NCBI GenBank assembly: GCA_030651695.1
Contig: JAUSCD010000014.1
Span: forward strand, 1 to 46,641
Length of the DNA: 46,641 bases
Direction: 5' to 3'
Source: Pseudohongiella sp.
GTDB lineage: Bacteria; Pseudomonadota; Gammaproteobacteria; Pseudomonadales; Pseudohongiellaceae
Shown: one piece after another, positions 24,801 through 33,242 of the stretch
How positions within the stretch are numbered: position 1 is the first letter of the stretch
Layout of the letters: each line of letters begins with the position of its first letter
Position numbers and translations under genes: made by a program
Notes under the pieces: generated by a model
What the model saw: the letters and a program-made list of their open reading frames with translations, nothing else
Database searches by the model: none
What the model was told of the DNA's origin: nothing

Positions 24801-25769
24801 TTATTTGAATTGATAATAAAGGCCAAGAAACGCCGTATTCACACTTCCTCGCTCTATGATTGGACTCCGCCGGATGGCATTACTGAGGTACTCCCGTTCC
24901 ACAACACCGACCAGCCGCCACCGTTCAGAAAGCGCGCGGCTGGCGGAAACACGGACTACACCGTTAACGCCTGCTTTTCCCGAGTACCCGGGTCGACCAT
25001 CGATTCGCTCATACGGCCGCACACCATAGTAATAATCCACAAGGTCGCTGCTCTTCCATTCCGCTCCAAACGTGAGACTGAACTCACTGGTCGGGGTTAT
25101 CCACGGGTAGGACCATGAAAACCAGGCAGATTGTCCGTGATGGGTGCCGCTGACATCAGTGAGCAATTGTGCCTGCAGGTCTCCCCACGCGCTGATGTAC
25201 AGCATTTCCAAACCGGAGTTTACGGCGAAGCGGCGCTTCGGTAGCGATGTGTTCAGATCTTCGAATACGAGTTCTTCCAATTGCTCAGTACTGAGCGAAC
25301 CGAGGTCTGGCGCTTCGCCGCCAGCAATGCCGGGAAACGATAAACCCTTATCCTCGGCAATTTGCCTGAGACTGAAGATATCCAGACCGGAGCTGCCATT
25401 GCTGAGGTAACTGAAGTAATTGCGTTCATTATCAAATGTGATCAAAGCATTGGCTGAGAACCTGGCGGTTTCCTCAAACATGAAGCCGATATCACCGTTA
25501 TCGAAAAACCAGCGCTCGCCATACCATGCCAGATCAACGATGGCATTCAATCTCATATCATCTGAGGCAACAAATGGGTTGTCGCGGCGGCCATGGCCTA
25601 GTGCTGCGCCTATTGTCCACCGGCTGTGCTGAATGCCATCGGCTTGTAGTGGTTGTTCCTGCGCGGCAACGGGCTGCAGGACACACAGGCAGAGCATGGC
25701 CATAAACCTATGCGGTGGGCGCAGATGACATAGGAGGCTGATCAGAAATGGGATCAAAATTTTGCTCAT
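24801..25769 (-). CDS. MipA/OmpV-family outer-membrane protein
   Basis: This is an outer-membrane beta barrel of the MipA/OmpV family (about 322 residues). After the signal region come RWTIGAALGHGRRDNPFVAS, then strand-rich stretches with the family's late YYYGVRPYE and the C-terminal TAFLGLYYQFK ending in an aromatic-plus-Lys barrel signature. Family members have been linked to murein hydrolase scaffolding, antibiotic resistance and adhesion. The start is uncertain: ATG 25769 gives a long basic-hydrophobic leader, ATG 25703 a very short one, and neither has a clear ribosome-binding site. It is the first gene of the operon; a possible regulator site lies upstream at 25845-25859. Confidence 0.88.
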   Translation of the reverse strand: MSKILIPFLISLLCHLRPPHRFMAMLCLCVLQPVAAQEQPLQADGIQHSRWTIGAALGHGRRDNPFVASDDMRLNAIVDLAWYGERWFFDNGDIGFMFEETARFSANALITFDNERNYFSYLSNGSSGLDIFSLRQIAEDKGLSFPGIAGGEAPDLGSLSTEQLEELVFEDLNTSLPKRRFAVNSGLEMLYISAWGDLQAQLLTDVSGTHHGQSAWFSWSYPWITPTSEFSLTFGAEWKSSDLVDYYYGVRPYERIDGRPGYSGKAGVNGVVRVSASRALSERWRLVGVVEREYLSNAIRRSPIIERGSVNTAFLGLYYQFK

Positions 25770-25844
25770 ACAGATGCATAAGGTCTGGAGCGGGCAGTTT
25801 ACCCAATTGAAAAAGGATATCTGTATTAGTTTTAGGGTTGTTTT

Positions 25845-25859
25845 GTAATTAAACGTAAC
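25845..25859 (-). promoter_or_regulatory. Possible response-regulator half-site pair upstream of the MipA operon
   Basis: Read on the minus strand, GTTAC and ATTAC lie 10 bases apart, start to start (GTAAT at 25845-25849 and GTAAC at 25855-25859 on the plus strand). This spacing suits an OmpR-type regulator dimer. It is 76 bp upstream of the likely MipA start, so the operon's own regulator could bind here. The motif is short and the claim weak. Confidence 0.3.
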
Positions 25860-25901
25860 CGGTGCTGCAAAACCCGACAAAGCATACCCGAGGGCCCCCT
25901 G

Positions 25902-28478
25902 CTATTCTGCCTGTTGACGCAAGCTTGCTTCAAGGCGCTTCGAGCTGGTGATGTCTACCAGCGTCAGAACTACGCCGTCGATCATGTTGTCCAGTCTGCG
26001 ATAGGGGATAATGCGGACGGAAAACCAGCGCGCGTCATTTGACAGAATCTGTTTCTCACATATCGCCAGAGTGCGCAATGTCTGCTCTGCGTCTGTGTGC
26101 ATCTCCGGATACTGCAAGGTGGTGGTCAGATCACTCAGGGGGCGGCCGATATCGCTTTCTCGCAGATTGATGATACTGGCAGCGAGGTCAGTGTAGCGTC
26201 TGACATTGAGGTTCTGGTCCAGAAACAGAATGGCTATATCAATGCCGTTGAGTACATTCTTCATGTCGCTCTGCGCCAGGGAGAGATCATCGAGTTTGGT
26301 CTGCAATTCGCTATTGATGGTTTGTAACTCTTCGTTCATGGATTGCATTTCTTCTTTCGAGGTTGTCAGTTCCTCATTGGCAGATTGCAGCTCTTCATTG
26401 GTGGACTGCAATTCTTCATTGGAGGACTGCAGCTCTTCCTTCGAGGCGCGGGCCTCTTGTTGCAAGGCAAGAATTTCATCCCGGTACTGCTGGATCTCCG
26501 CAGTAATGGTAGTGCGTTTTTTAGACCTGGATCCCCCGCCACTGCTGCCAGCGGTGCCGGCAAGATAATCACGAAACACCACCATGATCATGCCGCGCAG
26601 AGACGGCGCATCAGCCAAAGCCTGCACTGTTACATCCACCACCTGAATTTTGTCCGCTACCTGCATCTGCAGTCCATGTAGATGGACGGGTTCGTGTTGC
26701 GTGTCCGCCTGTTTCAGCGCGGCTGCCAGAGGTGCTCTCAGGCTTTCGTGCACCATGGCGTGAAAATTCCAGTTGGCTTTGCCGGCCGCGGGTTCCAGAT
26801 ATTTGCCGGTTCTCCCGCTGATGTAGACGATGTCGCCCGTTTCATTTACCACAACCGCAGCTGGTGCATAAACCTGTAGAAGGAGGTGGTCAGCAGCAGT
26901 CTGGAGGTTGTCGCTGACTTCACTGAATGATTTAGAGGTTGGCATCGGGGAAAAATCCTTGGCTGATTTTACTAAGGGGGGGACTGAATTCAGCAGAAAG
27001 GCAGAGCCGCCTGCTTCAGCGGCATCCTGACGCAGGTAAAACCGCAGTTTGGACTGCTCTGGGACAAACAGATTGTTGTATCGGCCTGTGGTTTCCGAGT
27101 TGCCCAGCAGCAACAGCCCGCCACTTCGAAGACTGTAATGGAACAAGGGAAGTAGTTTACGTTGTAACATTGGATCAAAATAAATCAGCAGATTACGACA
27201 GATAAGTAGATCCAGCTTGGTAAAAGGCGGATCAAGTACTACATCGTGCTGGGCAAACAGCACCATATCCCGAATGTTCTTGTTAATTTCATAGAAGTGT
27301 TCGCCAGAGTCAAAAAATCGCGATAACCGTTCGGATGACACGCTGTTTCGTATGGTCAGCGGGAACTGCCCACGCCGGGCTGCGGATATCGCATCCGGGC
27401 TCAGGTCTGATGCGAAAATCTGCAGGGAATACTGGTGCGGATCAGGCAGTTTTTCGGTTACTTCCCGGAATAATATTGCCAGCGAGTAGGCTTCCTCACC
27501 CGTTGAGCAGCCCACGCTCCACGCCCGGAATGCGGTTCGGCCGCTTTGGCGTCCCAGTAGTTCTGGCAGAGCCTTTTCTGAAAAATACTCCCACACGGCG
27601 GTGTCCCGGAAAAAGCTGGTGACTCCGATCAGAAGTTCTTTGAATAGCAGGTCAATTTCCTGGGAGTTGTTGTCTAGAAATCCGGCGTATTCCGCTACAG
27701 ACTGGATATGGTGACAGGCCATGCGCCGCTCAATGCGACGTTGCAGCGTACTGGTCTTGTACAGCGAGAAATCATGGCGGGTCTGTCTGCGCAACTGCCG
27801 CACAACCTGTTGCAAAGGTGAAGATTGTAGCGGGTCCATAGGGGGCGTCGCAGCTTCTGCGTGCCGGTTCTCTATATTCTCCAGATAAGCACGGATGCGG
27901 TCCGGCAATGCGTCAGCAGGCGCCACAATATGGCTGCAGCCTGCTGTAACAGCACTTTGGGGCATCGAATCAAATTGGGCAGTGGCGGGTGTCTGTACTA
28001 CGGTCAAACCTCCGACAGCTTTGATGGCCTGCAAGCCCAACGTGCCATCCGAGCCCATACCCGACAGGACTACTCCAATAGCACGATCCCCCAGTGCCCT
28101 CGCAAGCGAGGAGAAAAGCACATTAATGGGCAAGCGCATACCGCGCGGTTCGCTGGGTAGTGCCATGTGCAAGACACCATTGTTGACGCTGAGTTCCGTG
28201 TTTGGCGCGATGACATAAACGCTGCCTGCGGCAACGCGTACGCCTTCTTCTGCCTGCCGTACCGGCATGGCGGTAATACGCTGCAGCAATTCGGGTAACA
28301 GTGCCTTCTGGGTAGGATCCATGTGCTGGACCACAATGTACGCCAGATTGCCACCAGCGCTAGTGGCCCCAAAAAACGCTTCTAACGCTGCCAATCCCCC
28401 CGCAGAGGCTCCAATGCCGACAATCTGCGGCATATTGTTTTGAGTGGAAGGTGCACGCGGGTAACTGGGGGAGGTCAT
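25902..28478 (-). CDS. CheB-CheR-coiled coil-PAS fusion signalling protein
   Basis: This 858-residue cytosolic protein has a CheB methylesterase domain (about 17-200) with the catalytic triad S25 (GIGASAGG), H52 (VVQHMDP) and D144 (SGMGSDGTLG). A CheR methyltransferase domain follows (about 215-480) with the SAM site in AWSVGCSTGEEAYSL and LLICRNLLIYFDP. Next come a PAS-like region (about 530-630), a heptad coiled coil (about 645-720, repeated xSxEELQS units) and a second PAS domain ending ...TLVDITSSKRLEASLRQQAE. It lacks the histidine kinase domain that some homologues carry. ATG 28478 has AAGGTG upstream. It lies 14 bp after the PAS gene in one operon. Its target receptor is not in the window. 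Confidence 0.92.
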   Translation of the reverse strand: MTSPSYPRAPSTQNNMPQIVGIGASAGGLAALEAFFGATSAGGNLAYIVVQHMDPTQKALLPELLQRITAMPVRQAEEGVRVAAGSVYVIAPNTELSVNNGVLHMALPSEPRGMRLPINVLFSSLARALGDRAIGVVLSGMGSDGTLGLQAIKAVGGLTVVQTPATAQFDSMPQSAVTAGCSHIVAPADALPDRIRAYLENIENRHAEAATPPMDPLQSSPLQQVVRQLRRQTRHDFSLYKTSTLQRRIERRMACHHIQSVAEYAGFLDNNSQEIDLLFKELLIGVTSFFRDTAVWEYFSEKALPELLGRQSGRTAFRAWSVGCSTGEEAYSLAILFREVTEKLPDPHQYSLQIFASDLSPDAISAARRGQFPLTIRNSVSSERLSRFFDSGEHFYEINKNIRDMVLFAQHDVVLDPPFTKLDLLICRNLLIYFDPMLQRKLLPLFHYSLRSGGLLLLGNSETTGRYNNLFVPEQSKLRFYLRQDAAEAGGSAFLLNSVPPLVKSAKDFSPMPTSKSFSEVSDNLQTAADHLLLQVYAPAAVVVNETGDIVYISGRTGKYLEPAAGKANWNFHAMVHESLRAPLAAALKQADTQHEPVHLHGLQMQVADKIQVVDVTVQALADAPSLRGMIMVVFRDYLAGTAGSSGGGSRSKKRTTITAEIQQYRDEILALQQEARASKEELQSSNEELQSTNEELQSANEELTTSKEEMQSMNEELQTINSELQTKLDDLSLAQSDMKNVLNGIDIAILFLDQNLNVRRYTDLAASIINLRESDIGRPLSDLTTTLQYPEMHTDAEQTLRTLAICEKQILSNDARWFSVRIIPYRRLDNMIDGVVLTLVDITSSKRLEASLRQQAE

Positions 28479-28491
28479 GCGTCGCACCTTA

Positions 28492-29151
28492 TCAGCCAGA
28501 CGGGACTGTCTCGTGACACTGTACACAACTTTGTCTGGATACCATCAGCAGTATTGCCTTTTTGTCTGGGGAAATCCGCGCCTTGAGCTCAAGCATGTCC
28601 GGGTCGCCTGGTGCATTTGTCTGCACAAGACAGCGCGTGCTGAAACTATCGGGATTGCGGTTTTTCATCCAACCGGCAAAAGTAGCCAGGTTGAGTTTAT
28701 TCAGTAATCCTGCAAAGGCGGGCTGGCTTGCTGGTGCCAGGAAACTGTCAAGGCGCCGGCCAAGGGCCTCGTCGTTTTCGGTGTCCAAAAATCCCAGACC
28801 TGCCATATTAACTTCTGAAATATCCCCATCGAGGGTCAATACCAGGTAACCGGTTGGCGCCAATTCAAACAGGCTTTTATAGTAAGTAACATCGTGCATG
28901 AGCTCCAATTCGTTCAAATGCTGTTGTTCTATTTGGAGGTCCAGTTCAACCTGATGTACTTGCAGTTCATGCAACAGCTTGAGAGCATCGGAGGCAGTAG
29001 ACGGCGAGCTGGCCAACTGGTGAAGGAGGCGCAAGGCGTCGAAACTGAGGTGGGTGGTGATGGCGCTGGGAGCCGAGCCCTCACTCAGCCGGGCCTCAGC
29101 CTCTTTCCGCAAGAGCGCCGAGCGTTCTCGCATAACCGGGTTTGTTGTCAT
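28492..29151 (-). CDS. PAS-domain protein
   Basis: This 219-residue protein has a helical N-terminal part (about 1-90, including the coiled coil HELQVHQVELDLQIEQQHLNEL) followed by a PAS domain (about 92-205: YKSLFELAPTGYLVLTLDGD, then GFLDTENDEALGRRL). This arrangement is common in proteins encoded ahead of CheB/CheR fusions. The C-terminus ends in CVQCHETVPSG, which contains a CxxCH heme c motif, but with no signal peptide the protein should stay in the cytosol where heme c is not attached. It is the first gene of the operon with the CheB/CheR/PAS fusion and probably feeds a signal into it. Confidence 0.88.
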   Translation of the reverse strand: MTTNPVMRERSALLRKEAEARLSEGSAPSAITTHLSFDALRLLHQLASSPSTASDALKLLHELQVHQVELDLQIEQQHLNELELMHDVTYYKSLFELAPTGYLVLTLDGDISEVNMAGLGFLDTENDEALGRRLDSFLAPASQPAFAGLLNKLNLATFAGWMKNRNPDSFSTRCLVQTNAPGDPDMLELKARISPDKKAILLMVSRQSCVQCHETVPSG

Positions 29152-29213
29152 TGTGTGCCCCCCTGGGAGAATTGGTTGTTGACCAGGTTGTGTGAACCAT
29201 ACTACATCAAGTC

Positions 29214-29250
29214 ATTGCGAATTCGTTGCAATAATAAGGGGTCAACCCCT
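29214..29250 (+). promoter_or_regulatory. Two small inverted repeats upstream of the DUF2007 gene
   Basis: ATTGC (29214-29218) and GCAAT (29228-29232) form one inverted repeat. AGGGGT (29237-29242) and ACCCCT (29245-29250) form another, separated by 2 bases. They lie between the divergent PAS and DUF2007 genes and could be operator sites. They are short and may be chance. Confidence 0.25.
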
Positions 29251-29281
29251 GGCAATGCGCAAATTCAACCGGAGAACTGAT

Positions 29282-29605
29282 ATGAAACACATCTACACTC
29301 ACGACAATATAATGGTCGTGCATTCCGCCAGAAATGTTCTGGCATTAAATGGCATTGAGTCGTTTGTGAAGAATGAACACACCATCCCGGTGGGCGCCAA
29401 CCATGGAATTAATAATACATTTCTGGAGCTCTGGATTCTGGATGACCAGGACTATGAAAAGGCATCCGCGATTATAGCGAGCGAGATCGAAAACCAGGCA
29501 CCCAAGGATTCATGGGTATGCAGCAGCTGCAATGAAGAGAATGATGGGAGCTTCGAAGTTTGCTGGAATTGCCAGAGTCCAGCACCCGGGCAAACATCGC
29601 AGTAA
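29282..29605 (+). CDS. DUF2007 protein with C-terminal zinc ribbon
   Basis: This 107-residue protein has an N-terminal DUF2007 (putative signal-transducing) domain: IYTHDNIMVVHSARNVLALNGI, then LELWILDDQDYEKASAII. A zinc ribbon follows (WVCSSCNEENDGSFEVCWNCQ) with four Cys in a CxxC-x10-CxxC layout, as in RanBP2-type fingers. The combination is common and probably cytosolic; the ligand of the DUF2007 domain is unknown. ATG 29282 has GGAG about 8 bases upstream. Its stop is 13 bp from the stop of the convergent HxlR regulator gene. Confidence 0.88.
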   Translation: MKHIYTHDNIMVVHSARNVLALNGIESFVKNEHTIPVGANHGINNTFLELWILDDQDYEKASAIIASEIENQAPKDSWVCSSCNEENDGSFEVCWNCQSPAPGQTSQ

Positions 29606-29617
29606 CTCTGTTTTCAG

Positions 29618-30046
29618 TCAGGACGCGTCCCATCCCGACCTTATTATCTCTATAAGTCGCTGTTTGTCGTTTTCCAAATGTTTCAGGAAGGACTTTGGTG
29701 CTTCCGTCTGGGCGTCATATTTTCCACTCCATTCAGTCAGCTCAAGCATTATCGGCAACAGATCCCGGCCTTTGGGCGTGAGGGAGTAAATCACTTTGGT
29801 GCGGTTTGATGCGTCCGCCCCTTTCGCAACAATATCCAGATCTTCGAGCCGCTTAAGGCGATCAGCAAGGATATTGGTGGAAATCTTTTCGTCGGATGTC
29901 AGCAATTCACCATAGGACTGCTTACCGTTAAACATCAGATCGCGAATTATCAGCAACGTCCATTTGTCGCCAAATGACTCCAGCGCGTAGTTGATAGGGC
30001 AGTGTGATCGGGAGGGCATTTTTTCTGTCATGACGTATTCAAACAT
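29618..30046 (-). CDS. HxlR-family transcriptional regulator
   Basis: This 142-residue protein has the HxlR winged helix: CPINYALESFGDKWTLLIIRD, then KISTNILADRLKRLEDLDIV and YSLTPKGRDLLPIMLELTEW. C16 in SHCPINY is the cysteine conserved across the family and used for redox or electrophile sensing in some members. The start may be ATG 30046 or 30031; neither has a clear ribosome-binding site. A palindromic operator pair lies directly upstream (30052-30068 and 30085-30101), so it probably represses its own gene. Targets may include the YdeI-like gene 235 bp away on the other strand. Confidence 0.92.
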   Translation of the reverse strand: MFEYVMTEKMPSRSHCPINYALESFGDKWTLLIIRDLMFNGKQSYGELLTSDEKISTNILADRLKRLEDLDIVAKGADASNRTKVIYSLTPKGRDLLPIMLELTEWSGKYDAQTEAPKSFLKHLENDKQRLIEIIRSGWDAS

Positions 30047-30051
30047 GTTGC

Positions 30052-30068
30052 ACTTGCATTTTGCAAGT
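30052..30068 (-). promoter_or_regulatory. HxlR operator 1 (proximal)
   Basis: ACTTGCA and TGCAAGT form a perfect inverted repeat around TTT, 5 bases upstream of the hxlR-type start codon. It is identical, in reverse complement, to operator 2, with centres 33 bp apart, about three helical turns. This arrangement fits cooperative binding of two dimers. Confidence 0.65.
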
Positions 30069-30084
30069 AGTTAAATTTTACGAT

Positions 30085-30101
30085 ACTTGCAAAATGCAAG
30101 T
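30085..30101 (-). promoter_or_regulatory. HxlR operator 2 (distal)
   Basis: ACTTGCA and TGCAAGT form a perfect inverted repeat around AAA. The 16 bases between this and operator 1 are AT-rich and could hold the promoter -10 element. Confidence 0.65.
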
Positions 30102-30103
30102 TA

Positions 30104-30335
30104 ATAGATCTGGCGCCAGGTCTGCGTCAGAACGTTGCCTCTGGAGACGCTATAAAGACTGTCGGGTCGCAGTCCTTCGGGTGCTCCCGGAATGGTCCGA
30201 CAGATCAAGACGGCTTGCCTTTTTTTGATGAGCATCCACAATAGGGTCAATGGAAGCTGATCGCAGTGACGTGCGCCGGCAATGGGATCAGCTGCGACAT
30301 GACAGGAGCAGGGTTACAGCGGGCCGGAGGGAATC
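30104..30335. other. Intergenic region with a long stem and T-run, possible small RNA
   Basis: CTGTCGG (30159-30165) pairs with CCGACAG (30197-30203) across a GC-rich 31-base interior. A run of seven T follows at 30220-30226. This could be the end of a small RNA or a leader structure ahead of the YdeI-like gene, but I see no recognisable riboswitch, and the T-run is 16 bases from the stem. Confidence 0.3.
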
Positions 30336-30887
30336 ATGGAGATTGAAAGCACACGATCTGAGTTCAAGACAAAAATACTTCGCCCTGCCAATTCCGGTGA
30401 TGAGGCGTTGAAGGCCTTTGTGGTACTGCCAAAAAGTGCCAGCGACAAGCTGCCGAGACGTGGCCGCACAACCATTGAGGGCACTATCAACGGCCATGGT
30501 TTCCGGAGTACGCTCGAACCGGACGGTCAGTTAAGCCATTGGCTGGCGCTCGACAAACAGCTATTTGAAACCGCAGGGGTTGATATTGGCGAGATTGCCA
30601 CCTTTGAGATCAGGTCGGTGAATCAGGAGCCAGAGCCAGACGTCCCTGCTGACTTCGAAGAAGCTTTGGCAGCAAACTCCGACGCGCTTGCCGTTTGGAA
30701 GGATACAACGACGATCGCACGCGTGGACTGGATTCACTGGATAGTCACAGCCAAACAGGCCAAAACCCGGGCGAAGCGGATCAGAGATGCCTGCGACAAG
30801 CTTGCGTCCGGAAAACGGCGCGTATGCTGTTTCGATCCGTCGGGGTTTTACAGCAAAGCGCTTGGTGCACCCAAGACGGCAGAGTGA
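30336..30887 (+). CDS. YdeI/OmpD-associated-family protein (DUF1905 plus YdeI)
   Basis: This 183-residue protein has an N-terminal DUF1905 domain (about 10-95: AFVVLPKSASDKLPRRGRTT, then GHGFRSTLEPDGQLSHWL). A C-terminal YdeI/OmpD-associated helical segment follows (about 110-170: FEEALAANSDALAVWKDTTT, then RVDWIHWIVTAKQAKTRAKRI). The family is widespread and poorly characterised; YdeI itself has been linked to stress or peptide resistance. GGAGGG sits ahead of the ATG. It faces away from the HxlR gene and could share its control. The protein is cytosolic, with no signal peptide. Confidence 0.88.
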   Translation: MEIESTRSEFKTKILRPANSGDEALKAFVVLPKSASDKLPRRGRTTIEGTINGHGFRSTLEPDGQLSHWLALDKQLFETAGVDIGEIATFEIRSVNQEPEPDVPADFEEALAANSDALAVWKDTTTIARVDWIHWIVTAKQAKTRAKRIRDACDKLASGKRRVCCFDPSGFYSKALGAPKTAE

Positions 30888-30970
30888 CCGTCGCCGCTAA
30901 AACAGTAAGTATGATGTAGATGTTTAAAGTGATGGACTGACTTGTTGCACTGATGAAACGGAGATCAATC

Positions 30971-32032
30971 ATGCGATCAAAACTGTACATGCTGTGTCCG
31001 CTGGCCCTGGCTGGCATTCTTGTAACTTCTCTGCACGCTGCTGAAGAGATCCGCGACAACGTACCGCTGGATCTGGTCAAGGCGCTGCTGGGCACTAACA
31101 GTCCTTACGATGTGCGACTCTATTCCGGACTGCCTGACAGCTTTCCGGAATTCAGGATTCCTGATTCGGCGGAATTGCTCGGCAGTGCTGATATGGGACA
31201 CTCGCAGCAGGTCATGTTACGGGCGCAAGGCGACGGCATGCAGCAGCGCTCACAGATCATGACTTCTCTGGAAGACTCGGGATATCTGTTGTTGACTCAG
31301 GCGCCGACAGCAAATCCCGCACAGACAGGCTTTGTCACGCCTCTTTTTATTCCCCCGAGTATGCCGGTGCAGTTCTGCCATGACGAGCACGGCATGCTGA
31401 CCATTCGCATCACGGGAGCAAACCCGACATACGTCGGAAATACACCTTTTGGTCCGCGCGTTCTCTCGTTATCTTCGTCTCAGGGGCCGGCCTATCAGCC
31501 CTTTTTAAACAGTACAAGTCGTGCTACCTGGGTCGCAGGAACGTCGAATGCCCCAATGACGGACAGCATAATAAACGTGACTGCTACAGGCGGGGTGAAC
31601 AATTCCCGTGCACAGATGGGTGCTATGGACTGCCAGCAAATGCTGGCGCAGTTCAGCGGGCGTGGCCAACCTGTGCCGGCACTGATGAACATAAATCAGT
31701 ATATGCCCAGAATGGAACTGCCTGCCCCCGCTACCTTGTCCCCAGCGCGGGGTATGGGGCCGAGTTTCACTTCCGGGTCGCTAAACGGAATAGAATCCGG
31801 AGTAGTCATGTCCATAGATTGGGAGCTGGGCAGGTTGTTCAGACATTTTACGGATCAGATTGCACAGCAGGACTGGCTTATTGATAACCAATCCGTCGGC
31901 GACATCAGTGCGACGGCAAGCTGGATTCGGGAGATAGATGAGATGCAGTTTTTTGGGATGCTGCGAGTGATAAAAACGGCTGACTCTCACTACAGATTGC
32001 AGTTTTCGATTCAGAATCTGTCGGCAGACTAG
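30971..32032 (+). CDS. Exported hypothetical protein
   Basis: This 353-residue protein has a signal peptide (about 1-23, YMLCPLALAGILVTSLHAAE). The mature part starts with a short helical segment, then a region rich in Pro, Ser, Gly and Asn (VTPLFIPPSMPVQFCHDEHG, FGPRVLSLSSSQGPAY), and ends with a helical/strand segment (LIDNQSVGDISATASWIREI) followed by RLQFSIQNLSAD. There are few Cys. I do not recognise a family. GGAG lies about 7 bases before ATG 30971; an earlier in-frame ATG at 30953 is less likely. It converges with gltS, with 10 bp between the stop codons. Confidence 0.7.
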   Translation: MRSKLYMLCPLALAGILVTSLHAAEEIRDNVPLDLVKALLGTNSPYDVRLYSGLPDSFPEFRIPDSAELLGSADMGHSQQVMLRAQGDGMQQRSQIMTSLEDSGYLLLTQAPTANPAQTGFVTPLFIPPSMPVQFCHDEHGMLTIRITGANPTYVGNTPFGPRVLSLSSSQGPAYQPFLNSTSRATWVAGTSNAPMTDSIINVTATGGVNNSRAQMGAMDCQQMLAQFSGRGQPVPALMNINQYMPRMELPAPATLSPARGMGPSFTSGSLNGIESGVVMSIDWELGRLFRHFTDQIAQQDWLIDNQSVGDISATASWIREIDEMQFFGMLRVIKTADSHYRLQFSIQNLSAD

Positions 32033-32042
32033 CCCCGGGCTT

Positions 32043-33242
32043 TCAGTAAAAACCGAGTATGAATTGCACAAGCATTGCATTGGCAATGTCGATGAAAAAC
32101 GCACCCAGCAAGGGAATGACCAGATATGCTTTGGGGCTGGCACCAAAGCGACTGGTGATGGCGTTCATGTTGGCAATACCGACGGGAGTAGCCCCCAAGC
32201 CCATGCCGATGAAGCCCGCGCTGATGCAGGCAGCATCGTAGTCGCGGCCGAGCAGCGGGAAAACCAGAAACACAGTAAACGCACTGATCATGGCAGCCTG
32301 TAACAGCATAACCAGCGCGATGCCTCCCAACGCTCCCTGCAAGGACAACAGCGGCAAGCTGATCAGGCTCATGCCGAGAAAAAGCTGAAGGCTGATGTCG
32401 CCGATAAACTGTACCGGGCGCTTGTCAAACTTCACTTTAAGTATGTCCATGCTGTTAGTAATCACGATTCCCAAAAACATCGCGGTAAGAAATGCCGGAA
32501 TACGAACCCCCCGATCGGCGATCCAGTCATACACCAGAGCACCAAGGCCAAAGCAGATTGCAATCAGCAGCGTTGCGCGCAGCATGCTGTCGACGTGGAT
32601 CATGTAGGTAAGCGAATTGCCCGCCTCAACGTTCGGTAGTTCCACATCGTTCGCAACAGGTTCAAGTCTATGGCGTTTGATCAGATAAGCCGCAACAGGT
32701 CCTCCGATCAGACCGCCCGTGATCAGGCCTACTGTTGCGAAGGTCAGGCCGAGTGAACTGGCGTTTTCCAGTTCGAAATGTTCCTCAAACAACAGGCCCC
32801 AGGTCAGCGCCGTCCCATGCCCGCCGGCCAGCGAGACACTGCCGCCGATCAGTCCGTACAAGGGGCTTTCTCCAAGCATGACAGCCAGACCTGTGCCCAA
32901 CAGGTTCTGGGCCAGCAGGAACACGACAGCAAGGCCTAGCATGATGGACAGTGCTTTGCCTCCCTCAAGCATCTGGCTGAATTTTGCGGACAATCCAATT
33001 GTGCTGAAAAAAACGATCAGCAACATATCTCGCAGCTGCAGGTCAAAACGCAATTGTGCCAGACCGCTTGCTTCAATCAGCGCTACCACCAGGCTTATGG
33101 GTAAACCGCCGGTAACCGCCGCAGGGATGTTGTAATGATTGAGGATAGCCACGCGTCGGTTGATATGATAACCCAGCCATAGCGCAACGATTGCCAGCGA
33201 AAGGGCAGCAGGTGTACCAATCAAAATTGCTTCATCAGCCAT
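32043..33242 (-). CDS. gltS: Sodium/glutamate symporter
   Basis: This 399-residue inner-membrane protein matches GltS, which takes up glutamate with Na+. It has about ten hydrophobic helices, an inverted topology repeat with two re-entrant Gly-rich segments (IGGSVSLAGGHGTALTW and GFIGMGLGATPVGIANMNAI), and RVAILNHYNIPAAVTGGLPI near the start. Length matches the family (about 400). The start is ATG 33242; an in-frame TTG just upstream has no better signal. No other transport gene is nearby and the gene is probably monocistronic. Confidence 0.95.
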   Translation of the reverse strand: MADEAILIGTPAALSLAIVALWLGYHINRRVAILNHYNIPAAVTGGLPISLVVALIEASGLAQLRFDLQLRDMLLIVFFSTIGLSAKFSQMLEGGKALSIMLGLAVVFLLAQNLLGTGLAVMLGESPLYGLIGGSVSLAGGHGTALTWGLLFEEHFELENASSLGLTFATVGLITGGLIGGPVAAYLIKRHRLEPVANDVELPNVEAGNSLTYMIHVDSMLRATLLIAICFGLGALVYDWIADRGVRIPAFLTAMFLGIVITNSMDILKVKFDKRPVQFIGDISLQLFLGMSLISLPLLSLQGALGGIALVMLLQAAMISAFTVFLVFPLLGRDYDAACISAGFIGMGLGATPVGIANMNAITSRFGASPKAYLVIPLLGAFFIDIANAMLVQFILGFY

